Below, one piece after another: positions 6,154 through 6,701 of a DNA stretch of 6,701 nucleotides (the first letter of the stretch is position 1; every line of letters begins with the position of its first letter). This DNA comes from Bacillota bacterium (GTDB lineage Bacteria; Bacillota; Clostridia; Peptostreptococcales; Anaerovoracaceae): positions 1 to 6,701 of the forward strand of contig JAEENW010000194.1 in the NCBI GenBank assembly GCA_016283945.1. Direction: 5' to 3'. The notes under the pieces are model-generated. The model was not told where the DNA came from and searched no databases. It worked only from the letters and a program-made list of their open reading frames with translations. A program made the position numbers and the translations under genes.

Positions 6154-6221
6154 AAAACGCTGATCCTACCGGGCGCGGCCCGGACCGAAAACGCTAATTT
6201 TACCGGGCGCTGCCCGGACCG
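6154..6221 (+). repeat. Two tandem 34-bp repeats, each with a CCGGGC-N3-GCCCGG palindrome
   Basis: Unit 1 (6154-6187) and unit 2 (6188-6221) match at 30 of 34 positions, differing at the 9th, 12th, 13th and 24th bases. Each begins AAAACGCT and ends GCCCGGACCG, and each contains a perfect 6-bp inverted repeat around 3 nt (6169-6183 and 6203-6217). Three of the four differences lie outside the palindromes and the fourth is in a hairpin loop, so the stems are preserved. The tract ends 5 nt before the serS Shine-Dalgarno. It looks like a REP-like intergenic palindromic element. Confidence 0.85.
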
Positions 6222-6237
6222 AATATAAGGAGCAAAA

Positions 6238-6701
6238 ATGATCGACATCAAATTCTTAAGAGCAAATCCCGACATCGTCAAGGAGAACATCAGAAAGAAG
6301 TTCCAGGACGAGAAGCTCGTCCTCGTGGACGAGGTCATAGAGATGGACAGGGAGCTCCGCGCGGCCAAGACCAGGGGCGACGAGCTCAGATCCTCTAGGA
6401 ACAGCCTGAGCCGCGAGATCGGCCAGCTGATGAAGGCCGGAAAGAAGGAAGAGGCCGAGGAGACCAAGAAGAAGGTCTCCGAGATGGCGGACGAGCTCGC
6501 AGCCCTCGAGGAAAAGGAAGCGAAGCTCCAGGAGGAGGTCACCTCGAGGATGATGGTGATCCCCAACATCATCGACGCCTCCGTCCCCATCGGAAAGGAC
6601 GATTCCGAGAACGTCGAGATCGAAAGGTTCGGAGAGCCCGTCGTTCCCGACTACGAGATCCCCTACCACGCAGACATCATGGAAAGTCTGGCCGGCATAG
6701 A
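6238..6701 (+). CDS. serS: Seryl-tRNA synthetase, N-terminal part (runs off the window)
   Basis: ATG 6238 has AAGGAG (6227-6232) at 5 nt and opens a frame of 154 codons to the window edge. The start MIDIKFLRANPDIVKENI is the classic bacterial SerRS N-terminus. Residues about 30-105 form the long antiparallel helical arm that grips the variable arm of tRNA-Ser, rich in Glu/Lys/Arg with coiled-coil periodicity. The linker 'VIPNIIDASVPIGKDDSENV' (107-126) leads towards the class II catalytic core, of which only the very start is present. The enzyme charges tRNA-Ser (and tRNA-Sec where present) with serine in the cytosol. Many Firmicutes control serS through a T-box leader, but no T-box sequence is visible in the 134-bp gap; the gene either reads through from rsmA or uses a promoter I cannot identify. 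Confidence 0.95.
   Translation, partial: MIDIKFLRANPDIVKENIRKKFQDEKLVLVDEVIEMDRELRAAKTRGDELRSSRNSLSREIGQLMKAGKKEEAEETKKKVSEMADELAALEEKEAKLQEEVTSRMMVIPNIIDASVPIGKDDSENVEIERFGEPVVPDYEIPYHADIMESLAGI

Noticed and set aside
6154..6221. CRISPR-like array
   Set aside because: There are only two directly abutting repeats with no spacer between them, and no cas gene is present in the window.
5317..6228. A 303-codon frame overlapping rsmA on the same strand
   Set aside because: The translation is Arg/Gly/His-rich low complexity typical of a shifted GC-rich frame. The rsmA frame carries every family motif.
6104..6237. T-box riboswitch or intrinsic terminator upstream of serS
   Set aside because: No T-box consensus, specifier-type long leader or T-run after a stem is visible in only 134 bp.

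Overview
The window comes from a GC-rich anaerobic-type Firmicute, most likely a Clostridia/Eubacteriales lineage. The evidence is gene content and order: a WalR/WalK two-component pair, a DivIC-like division protein, RNase M5, RsmA/KsgA and a clostridial-type seryl-tRNA synthetase. The codon style also fits, being rich in G/C third positions but with frequent ATA (Ile) and AGG (Arg) codons. The exact genus cannot be read from the sequence.

Left part (1-1440). The tail of an unidentified, strongly codon-biased gene ends at 193. It is followed by a bidirectional intrinsic terminator (249-290), shared with a small convergent gene for an antibiotic-biosynthesis-monooxygenase (ABM) fold protein (322-609, minus strand). 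A 153-bp divergent intergenic region separates the ABM gene from a Crp/Fnr-family regulator (763-1389, plus strand). This region holds two overlapping back-to-back promoters and an 18-bp palindrome (ATGTTGAA-AA-TTCAACAT). The palindrome is centred at about -41.5 of the ABM promoter and just downstream of the regulator's own predicted start. That geometry suggests a switch in which the regulator activates the ABM gene and represses itself.

Right part (1449-6701). A very good sigma-A promoter (TTGACT-17-TATATT with extended -10) starts what looks like one housekeeping transcription unit: walR, walK, divIC-like, rnmV, rsmA and possibly serS. The genes are tightly packed: 48-, 12- and 4-bp gaps, then a 31-bp overlap. 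The unit joins cell-wall homeostasis (WalRK), division-septum assembly (DivIC/FtsB family), 5S rRNA maturation (RNase M5) and 16S rRNA dimethylation (RsmA). Between rsmA and serS lies a 134-bp gap filled with small GC-rich hairpins, including two tandem 34-bp repeats each carrying a CCGGGC-N3-GCCCGG palindrome. serS runs off the right edge.

The points most worth a second look are the predicted Crp/Fnr-ABM switch, a sharply bounded 90-bp patch of foreign-looking codon usage inside rsmA (possible recombination tract or assembly chimera), and the tandem palindromic repeats before serS. No wholly new multi-gene system was recognised.
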